Assembly (NCBI RefSeq): GCF_003931875.1
Contig: NZ_CP034245.1
Span: 868,001 to 932,000, forward strand
Origin: Microbacterium sp. 10M-3C3
GTDB taxonomy: Bacteria; Actinomycetota; Actinomycetes; Actinomycetales; Microbacteriaceae
Length of the DNA: 64,000 bases
Direction: 5' to 3'
Part shown: positions 8,940 through 17,849 of the stretch, in pieces
How the letters are laid out: each line of letters begins with the position of its first letter
Position numbering within the stretch: position 1 is the stretch's first letter
Translations under genes and position numbers: made by a program
The notes under the pieces: generated by a model
The model's database searches: none
The model's input: the letters and a program-made list of their open reading frames with translations, nothing else
Told to the model about the DNA's origin: nothing

Positions 8940-8945
8940 TAGGAT
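8940..8945 (+). promoter_or_regulatory. -10 element placing glmS as a leaderless gene
   Basis: TAGGAT ends 8 nt before the ATG at 8954, a spacing at which transcription would begin at or next to the start codon. Confidence 0.5.
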
Positions 8946-8953
8946 GAGTGCTC

Positions 8954-10804
8954 ATGTGCGGAATCATCGGGTACGTCGGCCCGCGGCAGAGCCAGGACAT
9001 CCTTCTCGCGGGGCTCGCCCGCCTGGAGTACCGCGGCTACGACTCGGCCGGCATCGCCGTCATCGACGGGGACGGCAACCTCGGGATGCGCAAGCGCGCC
9101 GGCAAGCTCGCGGTGCTGCGCGACGACCTCACGGCGACCCCGCTCGCCGACGGCACGACCGGCATCGGCCACACCCGGTGGGCGACCCACGGCGGGCCGA
9201 CCGACGGCAACGCCCACCCGCACCTCGCGGACGACGACAAGCTCGCGGTCATCCACAACGGCATCATCGAGAACTTCGCCGAGCTCAAGTCGGAGCTCGT
9301 CGCCGAAGGCTTCACGTTCCGCAGTGACACCGACACCGAGGTCGCCGCCGTGCTCCTGGGTCGCGAGTACGGCCGCACGCACGATCTCGTCGCCGCCTTC
9401 CGCGCGGTCGTCTCGCGTCTGGAGGGCGCCTTCACCCTCCTCGCGATGCACGAGGACCACCCTGGCGTGGTCGTCGGCGCACGCCGCAACTCGCCGCTCG
9501 TGATCGGTCTGGGCGAGGGCGAGAACTTCCTCGGCTCCGACGTCGCGGCCTTCGTCGAGCACACGCGCAACGCGCTCGCGATCGGGCAGGACCAGATCGT
9601 CGTCATCACCCCCACGGGCGTCGAGGTGACCGACTTCACCGGCGGCGCCGTCGAGGTCGAGCCCTTCGAGGTCACGTGGGATGCGGCGGCCGCCGAGAAG
9701 GGCGGCTGGTCGTCGTTCATGGCCAAGGAGGTCTCGGAGGAGCCCGTGGCCGTCGCCGACACGCTGCGCGGCCGCATCCGCGACGGCGTCGTCGACATCC
9801 CCGAGCTCGACGGGATGGACGACCTCCTCACGGGCATCGACCGCATCCTGATCCTCGCGTGCGGCACGGCCGCCTACGCCGGCATGGTGGGCAAGTACGC
9901 GATCGAGAACTGGACGCGCGTGCCCGTCGACGTCGAGCTCGCCCACGAGTTCCGCTACCGCGACCCCGTGCTCTCGCCCTCGACGCTGGTCGTGTCGATC
10001 AGCCAGTCGGGCGAGACGATGGACACCCTCATGGCCGTGAAGTACGCCCGCGAGCAGGGCGCGCGGACGCTGTCGATCTGCAACACGCAGGGCGCGACCA
10101 TCCCGCGCGAGTCGGACGCGATCGTCTACACGCACGCCGGCCCCGAGGTCGCCGTCGCCTCGACGAAGGCGTTCGTCGCCCAGATCACCGCGCTGTACCT
10201 GTTCGCGCTGCACACCGCGCGGCTGCGCGGATCGATGACGCCGGAGGCGATCGCGGCCGCGGCGCGGGAGCTCGAGGCGATCCCCGAGAAGATCTCGCGC
10301 GTGCTCGAGACAGAGCAGGCGCGCATCGAGCAGTTCGCGTACTGGATGGGCGACACCCGCTCCGTGCTTTTCCTCGGCCGTCACGTGGGCTACCCGATCG
10401 CCCTCGAGGGAGCGCTCAAGCTCAAGGAGCTCGCGTACATCCACGCCGAGGGCTTCGCCGCCGGCGAGCTCAAGCACGGGCCGATCGCGCTGATCGAGCC
10501 GGGCCAGCCGGTGTTCGTCATCGTCCCGTCGCCACGCGGCTCCGGCGACATGCACCGCAAGGTGATCTCGAGCATCGAGGAGATCCGCGCCCGCGGCGCC
10601 CGCGTCATCGCGATCGCGGAGGAAGGCGACGCCGCCGTGCTGCCCGTCGCCGACGAGGTGCTGCGGATCCCGCTGGCCGCCCCGTTCTTCGAGCCTCTGC
10701 TGGCCGTCGTGCCGCTGCACATCTTCGCGATGGGCCTCGCCGAGGCGAAGGGCCTCGACGTCGACCAGCCCCGCAATCTCGCCAAGTCGGTCACGGTCGA
10801 GTAG
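8954..10804 (+). CDS. glmS: Glutamine-fructose-6-phosphate aminotransferase (isomerizing)
   Basis: GlmS makes glucosamine-6-phosphate from fructose-6-phosphate and glutamine, feeding peptidoglycan synthesis. The protein must begin MCGIIGYVG so that Cys2 becomes the N-terminal nucleophile, so I start at 8954 rather than the GTG two codons upstream. The glutaminase domain has the RWATHG and HNGIIEN motifs. Two SIS domains follow, with CGTAAYAG, SQSGET, STKAF and the C-terminal KSVTVE end. The 616-residue length is normal. No glmS ribozyme is seen. Its promoter appears leaderless. Confidence 0.97.
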   Translation: MCGIIGYVGPRQSQDILLAGLARLEYRGYDSAGIAVIDGDGNLGMRKRAGKLAVLRDDLTATPLADGTTGIGHTRWATHGGPTDGNAHPHLADDDKLAVIHNGIIENFAELKSELVAEGFTFRSDTDTEVAAVLLGREYGRTHDLVAAFRAVVSRLEGAFTLLAMHEDHPGVVVGARRNSPLVIGLGEGENFLGSDVAAFVEHTRNALAIGQDQIVVITPTGVEVTDFTGGAVEVEPFEVTWDAAAAEKGGWSSFMAKEVSEEPVAVADTLRGRIRDGVVDIPELDGMDDLLTGIDRILILACGTAAYAGMVGKYAIENWTRVPVDVELAHEFRYRDPVLSPSTLVVSISQSGETMDTLMAVKYAREQGARTLSICNTQGATIPRESDAIVYTHAGPEVAVASTKAFVAQITALYLFALHTARLRGSMTPEAIAAAARELEAIPEKISRVLETEQARIEQFAYWMGDTRSVLFLGRHVGYPIALEGALKLKELAYIHAEGFAAGELKHGPIALIEPGQPVFVIVPSPRGSGDMHRKVISSIEEIRARGARVIAIAEEGDAAVLPVADEVLRIPLAAPFFEPLLAVVPLHIFAMGLAEAKGLDVDQPRNLAKSVTVE

Positions 10805-10861
10805 CCCACCACGCCGCTCGCGCGCACCGGGCGCGCCTTCCGTGCCGCGCCTCCCGTCGGT

Positions 10862-10962
10862 GGCGCGCAGAATTCAGGCTGAGCGGATGCAGCGGCTCGC
10901 GCCATCCGCGGAATTCCGGGGCTGCGGCCCGCGGCCGCTCGCGTGCAGCCTGAATTCGCGCG
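10862..10962. repeat. Palindromic intergenic repeat, copy 1
   Basis: This ~101-bp element starts with GCGCGCAGAATTCAGGCTG and ends with the complementary CAGCCTGAATTCGCGC, so its termini are inverted repeats. A second palindrome around GCGGATG/CATCCGC lies inside. Copy 2 at 11067 differs by about four substitutions. It encodes no convincing protein. Confidence 0.8.
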
Positions 10963-11066
10963 TGGTGAGCGTGCGGCCGCGCGGCGTGCCGGTGCGGCCG
11001 GGGCGGTCCGGGTTAGGGCTGCGGTCGGGCCCGTCGGGCTGCGGCCGAAGCCGGTGCGGCGTGGGC

Positions 11067-11167
11067 GGCGCGCAGAATTCAGGCTGGGCGGATGCGGCGG
11101 CTCGCGCCATCCGCGGAATTCCGGGGGTGCGGTCCGCGGCCGCTCGCGTGCAGCCTGAATTCCGCGC
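11067..11167. repeat. Palindromic intergenic repeat, copy 2
   Basis: This is a near-identical direct copy of the element at 10862-10962, with the same GAATTCAGGCTG/CAGCCTGAATTC terminal inverted repeat. The 104 nt between the copies are G/C-rich with no visible gene. The copies lie in the glmS-arsR gap and end 13 nt before the arsR operator. Confidence 0.8.
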
Positions 11168-11180
11168 CGCCGGTTGGAAT

Positions 11181-11202
11181 TATAAGGCGCAGCTTATATG
11201 CT
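11181..11202 (+). promoter_or_regulatory. ArsR operator and overlapping -10 element
   Basis: TATAAG-N6-CTTATA (11181-11198) is a perfect inverted repeat, typical of ArsR-family operators. It overlaps a TATGCT -10 (11197-11202) that ends 6 nt before the GTG at 11209. This suggests autorepression of a leaderless transcript. Confidence 0.6.
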
Positions 11203-11208
11203 GCGGGC

Positions 11209-11562
11209 GTGCACCCGTTCGCCGTTCTCGCCGATGACGTCCGCCGACGCCTCGTCGAGGTGCTCGCGACCGGCGAGCAGACCGCGGGCGTGCTGGTGGA
11301 CCTCGCCCGGGCGGAATTCGGCATCAGTCAGCCGGCCGTGTCGCAGCATCTCAAGGTGCTGCGCGAGCAGGGGTTCGCGACGGTGCGCGCCGACGGCAGC
11401 CGTCGCCTGTACGCCCTCGACCCCGCGGGGCCACGCGCGGCCGAGGCGGCGCTCGCGCGGCTGCGGGCGCCGTTGACCCAGCGCCTCGAGGCGCTGCACA
11501 CCGAAATCGCGCGCGGGCGCCGCGCCGCGGCCGCCGATCAGCTCAGAGAGGACGCGTCATGA
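11209..11562 (+). CDS. ArsR family transcriptional regulator
   Basis: This is a 117-residue winged-helix regulator. FAVLADDVRRRLVEVL opens the domain, and a recognition helix QPAVSQHLKVLREQGF is followed by a wing GSRRLYALD. No metal-binding cysteines are present, which fits the subfamily paired with SRPBCC proteins rather than metal sensors. I start at GTG 11209, because the operator lies just upstream and the longer frame runs through the palindromic repeat. The next gene overlaps by 4 nt. Confidence 0.85.
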   Translation: MHPFAVLADDVRRRLVEVLATGEQTAGVLVDLARAEFGISQPAVSQHLKVLREQGFATVRADGSRRLYALDPAGPRAAEAALARLRAPLTQRLEALHTEIARGRRAAAADQLREDAS

Positions 11563-12056
11563 GCCTGGACAGCCCCGAGATCGTCAAGGACGGCGATCGC
11601 TACCGGATGGTGTACGACGAGGTCTACGCGACGGATGCGGCGGACCTGTGGGCCGCGGTCACCACGCGGGAGCGCCTCGCGCGCTGGATGGCCGACTACA
11701 CCGGTGAGCTGCGGCTCGGCGGGGCGTGGGAGGTGTCGTCGGAGGGCGAAGCTTGGGGCCGCGGCCGGATCACCGCGTGCGAGCCCGGGCGGTCGTTCAC
11801 CACGACGTGGCACGCCACGGGAGAGGAGCCGACGATCCTTCACGTGCGCCTCGAGCCCGTCGAGGGCGGGACGCGTCTCGTGCTCGAGCACGACGGCGTG
11901 CAGTCGCTGTTCTACGGACCCGGCTGGCAGACCTACCTCGAGCGCCTGGTCGCCGTGACCGCCGACCCCGACGCCGACCTCGGCGGCGAGGACGCATGGC
12001 AGCGACGGTTCGCAGAGTTGAAGCCGGCCTACTCCGCCCGCTTCGCCGGCGCGTGA
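11559..12056 (+). CDS. SRPBCC/AHSA1 domain protein
   Basis: This 165-residue protein has the START/Bet v 1-like fold signature of the AHSA1 group: LWAAVTTRERLARWMAD early, a GGxWEV-like turn, and a C-terminal helix with GWQTYLERL. Such proteins bind hydrophobic ligands, and the ArsR-SRPBCC two-gene operon is a common arrangement in Actinobacteria. It starts with ATGAGC overlapping the arsR stop. The ligand is unknown. Confidence 0.85.
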   Translation: MSLDSPEIVKDGDRYRMVYDEVYATDAADLWAAVTTRERLARWMADYTGELRLGGAWEVSSEGEAWGRGRITACEPGRSFTTTWHATGEEPTILHVRLEPVEGGTRLVLEHDGVQSLFYGPGWQTYLERLVAVTADPDADLGGEDAWQRRFAELKPAYSARFAGA

Positions 12057-12067
12057 CCCCCCGCCGG

Positions 12068-12073
12068 TAGGCT
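12068..12073 (+). promoter_or_regulatory. Putative -10 element for the acpS operon
   Basis: TAGGCT lies about 55 nt upstream of the acpS ATG. Assigned from the same TAnnnT pattern seen before many genes here. Confidence 0.35.
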
Positions 12074-12128
12074 GGACGTGCGCCCCGCGAGGGGCGTGCA
12101 GTGTGCGGCGACAGCGACGGGGGAGGCC

Positions 12129-12482
12129 ATGATCGTCGGAATCGGCGTCGACCTCGTTGATGTGCCGCGGTTCGAGCGCTCGCTCTCGCGCACCCCGCGT
12201 CTGCTGACGCGCCTGTTCTCGCCGGGCGAGCGGATGCTGAAGCCGCGCTCGCTCGCAGCCCGCTACGCGGCGAAGGAAGCCCTCATCAAGGCGCTCGGCG
12301 GCTCGGACGGCGTGCACTGGACCGAGATCGAGGTCGTGTCGGAGCCGTCGGGTCGCCCCGCGTTCGCTGTCCGCGGATCGACGGCCGATGTGCTCGCGGC
12401 CCGCGGCGTCACCGCGACCCACCTGTCGCTCAGCCACGACGCCGGACTCGCGACGGCGTACGTCGTGCTGGAGGCGGCATGA
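12129..12482 (+). CDS. acpS: Holo-[acyl-carrier-protein] synthase
   Basis: AcpS moves 4'-phosphopantetheine from CoA onto apo-ACP. The N-terminal MIVGIGVDLVDVPRFE motif carries the Mg-binding Asp, and RYAAKEALIKALG carries the catalytic Glu/Lys region; the C terminus has the usual HLSLSHD segment. The 117-residue length is normal. I use the ATG at 12129 behind GGGGGAGG. It overlaps alr by 4 nt and heads an acpS-alr-tsaE operon. Confidence 0.95.
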   Translation: MIVGIGVDLVDVPRFERSLSRTPRLLTRLFSPGERMLKPRSLAARYAAKEALIKALGGSDGVHWTEIEVVSEPSGRPAFAVRGSTADVLAARGVTATHLSLSHDAGLATAYVVLEAA

Positions 12483-13597
12483 GCCTCCGCGCCGGCACGA
12501 TGCGCGAGGCGGAGATCGACCTCGACGCGATCGCCGACAACGTCCGGCATATCCGCCGTCTCACCGGCGTCGAGGTGATGGCCGTCGTGAAGGCCGACGG
12601 CTACGGTCACGGCGCCCTGCGCGCCGCGGTCGCCGCCCTGCACGGCGGTGCGACGCGGCTCGGGGTCGCCGACGTCGGCGAGGCGCTCGCGCTGCGGCGC
12701 GCCGGTGTCTCGGCGCCCGTGCTCGCGTGGCTGCATCCGCCCCACCCCGACTTCGCCGAGGCCGTCGCCGCCGATGTCGCGCTCGGCATCTCCGGATCGG
12801 CGCAGCTCGACGCCGCCGTCGCGGCCGGGCGCGGCGACCGCGTGGCGACGGTGCACCTCAAGGTCGACACCGGGCTGTCGCGCAACGGCGCACCGCGCGA
12901 CGAGTGGCGGCGGCTGTTCGCCGAGGCCGCGCGCCTCGAGCGGATCGGACGGCTACGGGTCGAAGGGCTCTTCTCGCACCTGTCCAACGCGTCGGAGGCC
13001 GACGACCGTGCCGCCCTCGCGGTGTTCGACGAGGCCACCGCGCTCGCCGCATCCGTGGGCTTGCGCCCGCGGGTACGACACCTCGCCGCGACCCACGCCG
13101 CGATCGCGCTGCCCGAGGCCCGTCTGGACTGCGTGCGGATCGGGATCGGCCTCTACGGGCTGTCGCCGTTCGCCGATCGCACGTCGGCCGACCTGGGGCT
13201 CCGGCCGGCGATGACGCTGCGCGCGGCCGTCGCGGCGGTGCGGCGCGTGCCGGCGGGCACCGGCGTGTCGTACGGCTACGACTTCCGCGCGGAGCGCGAC
13301 ACGACGCTCGCGCTCGTGCCGCTCGGCTACGCCGACGGCGTGCCCCGCCAGGCGTCGGGTGCCGGCACCGTGCGTATCAACGGGGTCCGCGCGCGCGTGG
13401 CCGGCCGCATCGCGATGGACCAGTTCGTCGTCGACATGGGCGACCACGACGTGTCGGTGGGCGACGAGGTCGTGGTCTTCGGCGACCCGACCCTGGGCGT
13501 GCCCTCGGCGAGCGACTGGGCGGATGCGGCGGGCACCATCAATTACGAGATCGTCACGCGCATCGGGGCGCGCGTGCCGCGGAGGCAGGTGGGATGA
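12479..13597 (+). CDS. alr: Alanine racemase
   Basis: Alr interconverts L- and D-alanine for peptidoglycan. The PLP lysine sits in AVVKADGYGHG (Lys38), and the opposing catalytic tyrosine is in GTGVSYGYDF. The C-terminal beta domain has GRIAMDQFVVD. The 372-residue length is standard. The start and stop overlap acpS and tsaE by 4 nt each, so the three are translationally coupled. Confidence 0.95.
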   Translation: MSLRAGTMREAEIDLDAIADNVRHIRRLTGVEVMAVVKADGYGHGALRAAVAALHGGATRLGVADVGEALALRRAGVSAPVLAWLHPPHPDFAEAVAADVALGISGSAQLDAAVAAGRGDRVATVHLKVDTGLSRNGAPRDEWRRLFAEAARLERIGRLRVEGLFSHLSNASEADDRAALAVFDEATALAASVGLRPRVRHLAATHAAIALPEARLDCVRIGIGLYGLSPFADRTSADLGLRPAMTLRAAVAAVRRVPAGTGVSYGYDFRAERDTTLALVPLGYADGVPRQASGAGTVRINGVRARVAGRIAMDQFVVDMGDHDVSVGDEVVVFGDPTLGVPSASDWADAAGTINYEIVTRIGARVPRRQVG

Positions 13598-14097
13598 GCG
13601 TTCCGGACTCTTTCCTCGGACGGCGGGAGATCACGAGCCCGGCCGACATGGAGGAGCTCGGTCGTCAGCTCGGCGGCGTCCTCGAGGCGGGCGACGTCGT
13701 GGTGCTCACGGGGCCGCTCGGCGCCGGCAAGACGACTCTCACGCGCGGCATCGGGGAGGGCCTCGGGGTGCGCGGACCGATCCAGAGCCCGACCTTCGTG
13801 CTCGCCCGCACGCATCCGTCGCTCGTGGGCGGCGCTCCGCTCGTGCACGTCGACGCGTACCGGCTCGGCTCCGCGATGGAGCTCGACGATCTCGACCTCG
13901 ACGCCGACCGCTCGGTCGTCATCGTCGAGTGGGGGCGCGAGAAGGCCGAGCATCTGGTCGACAGCTGGTGGGAGATCGAGATCGAGCCGCAGACCGGCGG
14001 GCGCGGCAACGACTCGGCGTGCGGCACGATTCTCCCGCATACGGCCGCGCTCGACGATGACGCCCCACGCGTCGTGACGATCTCCCGCCGTCCCTGA
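13594..14097 (+). CDS. tsaE: tRNA threonylcarbamoyladenosine biosynthesis ATPase
   Basis: TsaE is the ATPase partner of TsaB and TsaD in making t6A at position 37 of ANN-decoding tRNAs. The Walker A motif GPLGAGKTT (residues 40-48), the IQSPTFVL segment and VIVEWGREKAEHL identify it. It starts at ATG 13594 overlapping alr. TsaB and TsaD follow about 1 kb later, after an oppositely oriented hydrolase gene. Confidence 0.93.
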   Translation: MSVPDSFLGRREITSPADMEELGRQLGGVLEAGDVVVLTGPLGAGKTTLTRGIGEGLGVRGPIQSPTFVLARTHPSLVGGAPLVHVDAYRLGSAMELDDLDLDADRSVVIVEWGREKAEHLVDSWWEIEIEPQTGGRGNDSACGTILPHTAALDDDAPRVVTISRRP

Positions 14098-14125
14098 ACG
14101 CGGCTGCGCGCCCGACCGCCGCGCG

Positions 14126-15046
14126 CTACACGACGGGAGACACGGTCCGCAGGCGGGAGAGCACCGCGAGCACGGCGTCGGGATCCTCGACGTGCGCGAA
14201 GTGGCCCGCGGTCGCGAGCACGGTCTCGTGCGCGTGCGGCACGACCGCGCGCAGCGCTGCCGCGTCATCGCGTCCGACGAATACGTCGCGACGGCCGCGC
14301 ACCACGTGCACGGGGCAGCGGATGCGGCGCCAGCCCTCGATGTCGACCTCGCGCGCCGCGTCGACCGCGGCGAGGAACGAGGCGGGGCGGATCTCGTCGG
14401 CCAGCGCGTCCGTGACCGCCGGGTCCACGCGCGCCGGGTGGGCGAAGAGCGGCGCCGCGAGGACGCGGAGCAGCCCGATGCGCCGCATCCCGTGCAGGAG
14501 CGGCGCGCGCAGCGGTCCGAGTGCCGCGAGGATCCGCATCGCGAGGATCATGCCCGCGAACGCGGGGAGCCGGGGCGCCGCTTCGATCGGGTGGCGGGCG
14601 ACCGCCTGCACGGTCGCGCCGCTCGGCGACACGAGCGTCGCCGAGAGCGTGTCGTCCGGGAACCGGGCCGCGATCTCGAGGGCGAGCGCGCCGCCGAGCG
14701 AGTGCCCGATCAGACGCCACCGCCGGTAGCCGAGCGCGTGGAGCGTCGCCGCGACGCGGTCGGCCAGCGCGCCGAGACCGCTCATCGCGCCGGGGCTCTC
14801 GCCCCAGCCGGGCAGGTCGGGGGCGACGGTGTCGCGCAGCGGGCATCCGCACGCCGCGGCCGCCGCCAGCAGCGGCGTCCACGTCGTCCACGATCCGGCG
14901 GCGCCGTGCAGCAACACGGTCGCGACATCGTCGCCGTGGGGGCCGTCGCGGTCGCCGTCACGCGCGCCCACGCGCACGACCAGCCCACCGGCGCTCCCGC
15001 CCACGACCGTGCGCGCGAGCCCGGATCCGGCTGCCGCCTGCCGCAT
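14126..15046 (-). CDS. Alpha/beta fold hydrolase
   Basis: This 306-residue protein is a predicted serine hydrolase. The oxyanion region is [13 protein letters not shown], the nucleophile elbow [11 protein letters not shown], the acid in RGRRDVFVG and the base in [10 protein letters not shown], so the triad is complete. The substrate is unknown. It is transcribed against its neighbours and splits tsaE from tsaB. A GTG 12 nt upstream (15058) is an alternative start; 75 nt separate the chosen ATG from tsaB. Confidence 0.82.
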   Translation of the reverse strand: MRQAAAGSGLARTVVGGSAGGLVVRVGARDGDRDGPHGDDVATVLLHGAAGSWTTWTPLLAAAAACGCPLRDTVAPDLPGWGESPGAMSGLGALADRVAATLHALGYRRWRLIGHSLGGALALEIAARFPDDTLSATLVSPSGATVQAVARHPIEAAPRLPAFAGMILAMRILAALGPLRAPLLHGMRRIGLLRVLAAPLFAHPARVDPAVTDALADEIRPASFLAAVDAAREVDIEGWRRIRCPVHVVRGRRDVFVGRDDAAALRAVVPHAHETVLATAGHFAHVEDPDAVLAVLSRLRTVSPVV

Positions 15047-15109
15047 GTGCCACCCCACGCTCGTTGTTCGCAGCACGACGCCGACCGGATGCCCGACCCT
15101 CGGCGCGAT

Positions 15110-15115
15110 TACGCT
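15110..15115 (+). promoter_or_regulatory. -10 element placing tsaB as a leaderless gene
   Basis: TACGCT ends 6 nt before the GTG at 15122. The GGAGG just before the start is too close (about 1 nt) to act as a normal ribosome-binding site. Confidence 0.5.
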
Positions 15116-15121
15116 GGAGGG

Positions 15122-15754
15122 GTGTTCCTCGGCATCGACACCTCCCTCGGCACGGCCGTCGCCGTCGTCGAGGCGGACGGCTACGTCGTCGCCGAAGCGG
15201 GCAGCGCCGACCCTCTCGCGCACGCGGAGGTCATCGGCGATCTGCTGCGCCAGGTCGACGGCGCCGGCATCACCCACGTCGTGGCCGGCATGGGTCCGGG
15301 GCCCTTCACGGGGCTGCGGGTGGGCATCGCCGCGGCGCGCGCCTTCGCCCGCGGGCGGGATCTCCCCGTCGTGCCCGTCCCGAGTCACGACGCGGTCGCC
15401 CTCGACGTGCTGCTGTCGGCCGCGCTCGCCGGCGCCGACGCGCCCGCGCCCTTCGCCGTTGTCACCGACGCGCGTCGCCGCGAGTTCGCGTACACCGTGT
15501 ACGACGGGCTCGACGACGACGGGCTGCCGGTGCGGCGCACCGAGCCCGCGCTCGTGCCCCGCGCCGACCTCGACGCGCGCGTGGCCGAGCTCGGCGCCGA
15601 GCGCCGCGACGCCGCATCCGTGTCCGCCGCGATGCTCGCCCTCGTCGGTGCCCGTGCGGTCGCCGCCGGCCGCATCCTCGGCCCGAACGAGCCGCTCTAC
15701 CTGCGCTCGCCCGACGTCACCGTCGGGCACGTCGCGAAGAAGGTGCGCGCATGA
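15122..15754 (+). CDS. tsaB: tRNA threonylcarbamoyladenosine biosynthesis protein TsaB
   Basis: TsaB is the scaffold partner that dimerises with TsaD in t6A synthesis. The ASKHA-fold starts [14 protein letters not shown], followed by [21 protein letters not shown], the family hallmark. The 210-residue length is usual. I use the GTG at 15122: the much longer open frame upstream is antisense to the hydrolase gene. It overlaps rimI through ATGA. Confidence 0.93.
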   Translation: MFLGIDTSLGTAVAVVEADGYVVAEAGSADPLAHAEVIGDLLRQVDGAGITHVVAGMGPGPFTGLRVGIAAARAFARGRDLPVVPVPSHDAVALDVLLSAALAGADAPAPFAVVTDARRREFAYTVYDGLDDDGLPVRRTEPALVPRADLDARVAELGAERRDAASVSAAMLALVGARAVAAGRILGPNEPLYLRSPDVTVGHVAKKVRA

Positions 15755-16284
15755 ACATCCGCCCTGCCACACCCGACGATCTCGACGCGATCATGGCGCT
15801 CGAGCGCGCCTCGTTCCCGAGCGACGCGTGGAGCGACGCGATGATGCGCGAGGAGCTCTCCTCCCCGCACGGGTGGTACGTCGTCGCCGAGGAGGCCGGC
15901 CGCCTCGCCGGCTACGCCGGGCTTCGAGCCCCGAAGAGCGCGCGCGACGCCGACGTGCAGACCATCACGATCGCCGAGGCCTTCCGCGGTCGCGGGCGCG
16001 GACGGATGCTGCTGACCGCGCTGCTCGAGGAGGCCCGCGCGCGCGGCGTGCGCGACGTGTACCTCGAGGTGCGCGCCGACAACCCCGTCGCCCAGCGGCT
16101 CTACGCCTCCGAGGGGTTCGCCGAGGTGGGCCGGCGCCCGCACTACTACCAGCCCGACGACGTCGACGCGATCGTCATGCGCCTCGACCTGCCGGCGTGG
16201 CAGGCCGCGCGCCCGGCGCCCGCGCTGCAGTGGGTCGGCGGGGACGGCGCGACGTGCGACCCGCGGACGGGGTGGTGCACATGA
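15751..16284 (+). CDS. rimI: Ribosomal protein S18-alanine N-acetyltransferase
   Basis: This GNAT acetyltransferase modifies the N terminus of S18 in characterised relatives. The acetyl-CoA loop is [13 protein letters not shown], and [20 protein letters not shown] is the C-terminal signature of RimI. A tail of about 25 residues beyond the domain contains two cysteines. Placement between tsaB and tsaD, overlapping both by 4 nt, is the conserved actinobacterial arrangement. Confidence 0.9.
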   Translation: MNIRPATPDDLDAIMALERASFPSDAWSDAMMREELSSPHGWYVVAEEAGRLAGYAGLRAPKSARDADVQTITIAEAFRGRGRGRMLLTALLEEARARGVRDVYLEVRADNPVAQRLYASEGFAEVGRRPHYYQPDDVDAIVMRLDLPAWQAARPAPALQWVGGDGATCDPRTGWCT

Positions 16285-17363
16285 CGCGCGAGCCTCTCGT
16301 CCTCGGCATCGAGACGAGCTGCGACGAGACCGGCATCGGGATCGTCCGCGGCCGGACGCTGCTGAGCAACACGATCGCCTCGAGCATGGCCGAGCACGCC
16401 CGGTACGGCGGCGTCGTCCCCGAGGTCGCCGCGCGCGCCCACCTCGAGGCCCTCGGTCCGTCGCTGGACGCCGCGCTCGAGGAGGCGGGCGTGCGCCTGG
16501 ACGACCTCGACGCCGTCGCGGTCACGAGCGGGCCGGGCCTCGCGGGCGCGCTCATGGTCGGGATCGGCGCGGCGAAGGCCCTCGCGGTCTCGCTCGGAAA
16601 GCCCCTGTACGCCGTCAACCACCTCGTCGGGCACATCGCCGCCGACATCCTCACCCCCGACGCCGAGCCCCTCGAGTACCCGACCGTGGCGCTGCTCGTG
16701 AGCGGCGGCCACACGTCGCTCCTCCTCGTCCGCGACCTCACCTCCGACGTCGAGCTGCTGGGGGAGACCGTCGACGACGCCGCCGGCGAGGCGTTCGACA
16801 AGGTCGCGCGCCTGCTCGGGCTGCCCTACCCCGGGGGTCCCGAGATCGATCGTGCCGCCGCCTCCGGCGACCCCGACGCCATCCGGTTCCCGCGGGGGCT
16901 CTCCCGCGCGTCCGACATGGCGCACCACCGGTACGACTTCTCGTTCTCGGGCCTGAAGACCTCCGTCGCGCGGTGGGTGGAGGCGCAGGAGGCGTCAGGC
17001 GGCGACGGTGTGCCGGTCGCCGACGTCGCCGCGTCGTTCCGCGAGGCGGTCGTGGACGTGCTCGTGACGAAGGCGCTCGACGCGTGCGAGCGCTACGGCG
17101 TGCCGCGGCTGCTCCTCGGCGGCGGTGTCATCGCCAACCGGCGCCTGCGCGACGTCGCGATCGAGCGCGCGGCGGCCGCGGGTGTCACGGTGCGGATCCC
17201 GCCGCTGTCGCTGTGCACCGACAACGGCGCGATGATCGCCGCGCTCGCCGCCGAGCTGATCGCCGCCGGGCGCGCGCCCTCGACGCTCGCGTTCGGCGCC
17301 GATTCGACGCTGCCGGTCACGGAGATCCAGGTCGCCCCTGCTGCGGACGACGAGGCGGCATGA
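16281..17363 (+). CDS. tsaD: tRNA threonylcarbamoyltransferase catalytic subunit
   Basis: TsaD transfers the threonylcarbamoyl group to A37 of tRNA. The ATP/metal motifs are intact: [11 protein letters not shown] at the start, HLEALGP and HLVGHIAA with the iron-binding histidines, [10 protein letters not shown], and the late [11 protein letters not shown] and [10 protein letters not shown] segments. The 360-residue length is normal. The start overlaps rimI and the stop overlaps the next membrane-protein gene by 4 nt. Confidence 0.96.
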   Translation: MTREPLVLGIETSCDETGIGIVRGRTLLSNTIASSMAEHARYGGVVPEVAARAHLEALGPSLDAALEEAGVRLDDLDAVAVTSGPGLAGALMVGIGAAKALAVSLGKPLYAVNHLVGHIAADILTPDAEPLEYPTVALLVSGGHTSLLLVRDLTSDVELLGETVDDAAGEAFDKVARLLGLPYPGGPEIDRAAASGDPDAIRFPRGLSRASDMAHHRYDFSFSGLKTSVARWVEAQEASGGDGVPVADVAASFREAVVDVLVTKALDACERYGVPRLLLGGGVIANRRLRDVAIERAAAAGVTVRIPPLSLCTDNGAMIAALAAELIAAGRAPSTLAFGADSTLPVTEIQVAPAADDEAA

Positions 17364-17761
17364 GCGAGCGCGAGGCGCCGGAACCCGCGGGCACCAGTGC
17401 CGACACGGATGCGGCCGCCGCCGCCGTCCGCCCCGCGACCGCGCCCGACCTCGCGCACGTGGACGCTGCGCTCGCGACAGGTGCGCCGCCGGTGTCCGAC
17501 GCGGTCCGCACCGCCCCCGCGGCATCGCGGCCGCGTACCGGAGTGGCCGCCGCCGCGCTCGTCCTCGCGATCGTCGCGCTCGCCGCATCCGTCTTCGTCG
17601 GCTGGGCGGCCCCCGTCGGACTCGTGGCGGTCGTCGTCGCGATCGTCGCCCTGCGCCGGCCCGTCGAGCCCCGCGGTGTCGCGTGGTGGGCGCTCGGGCT
17701 CGCCGTGCTCTCGCTCGTCTACAGCGCCGGGTGGCTGCTGTGGGCGATCCCGCAGCTCTGA
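17360..17761 (+). CDS. Small two-helix membrane protein (DUF4190-like)
   Basis: This 133-residue protein has an acidic Ala/Pro-rich cytoplasmic N terminus (about 1-60) and two hydrophobic hairpins, roughly residues 63-95 and 105-130, the second containing [20 protein letters not shown]. The pattern resembles DUF4190-type proteins. It is the last gene of the tsaB-rimI-tsaD operon, overlapping tsaD by 4 nt. No function can be assigned. Confidence 0.75.
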   Translation: MSEREAPEPAGTSADTDAAAAAVRPATAPDLAHVDAALATGAPPVSDAVRTAPAASRPRTGVAAAALVLAIVALAASVFVGWAAPVGLVAVVVAIVALRRPVEPRGVAWWALGLAVLSLVYSAGWLLWAIPQL

Positions 17762-17773
17762 CCTGCGCGGCAC

Positions 17774-17838
17774 CTCGCGAGAGCGCGCGGATGCACCGTT
17801 TCCGCGCCCGGAACCGTGCACGGGCGCGTTCTCGCGAG
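17774..17838. terminator. Long bidirectional hairpin between convergent genes
   Basis: The arms begin with CTCGCGAGA-x-CGCGC and are complementary over nearly 30 nt with several mismatches. The element sits exactly between the ends of two convergent genes, so a bidirectional terminator is likely. No clear U-tract is present. Confidence 0.6.
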
Positions 17839-17849
17839 ACGCGGAGCGG

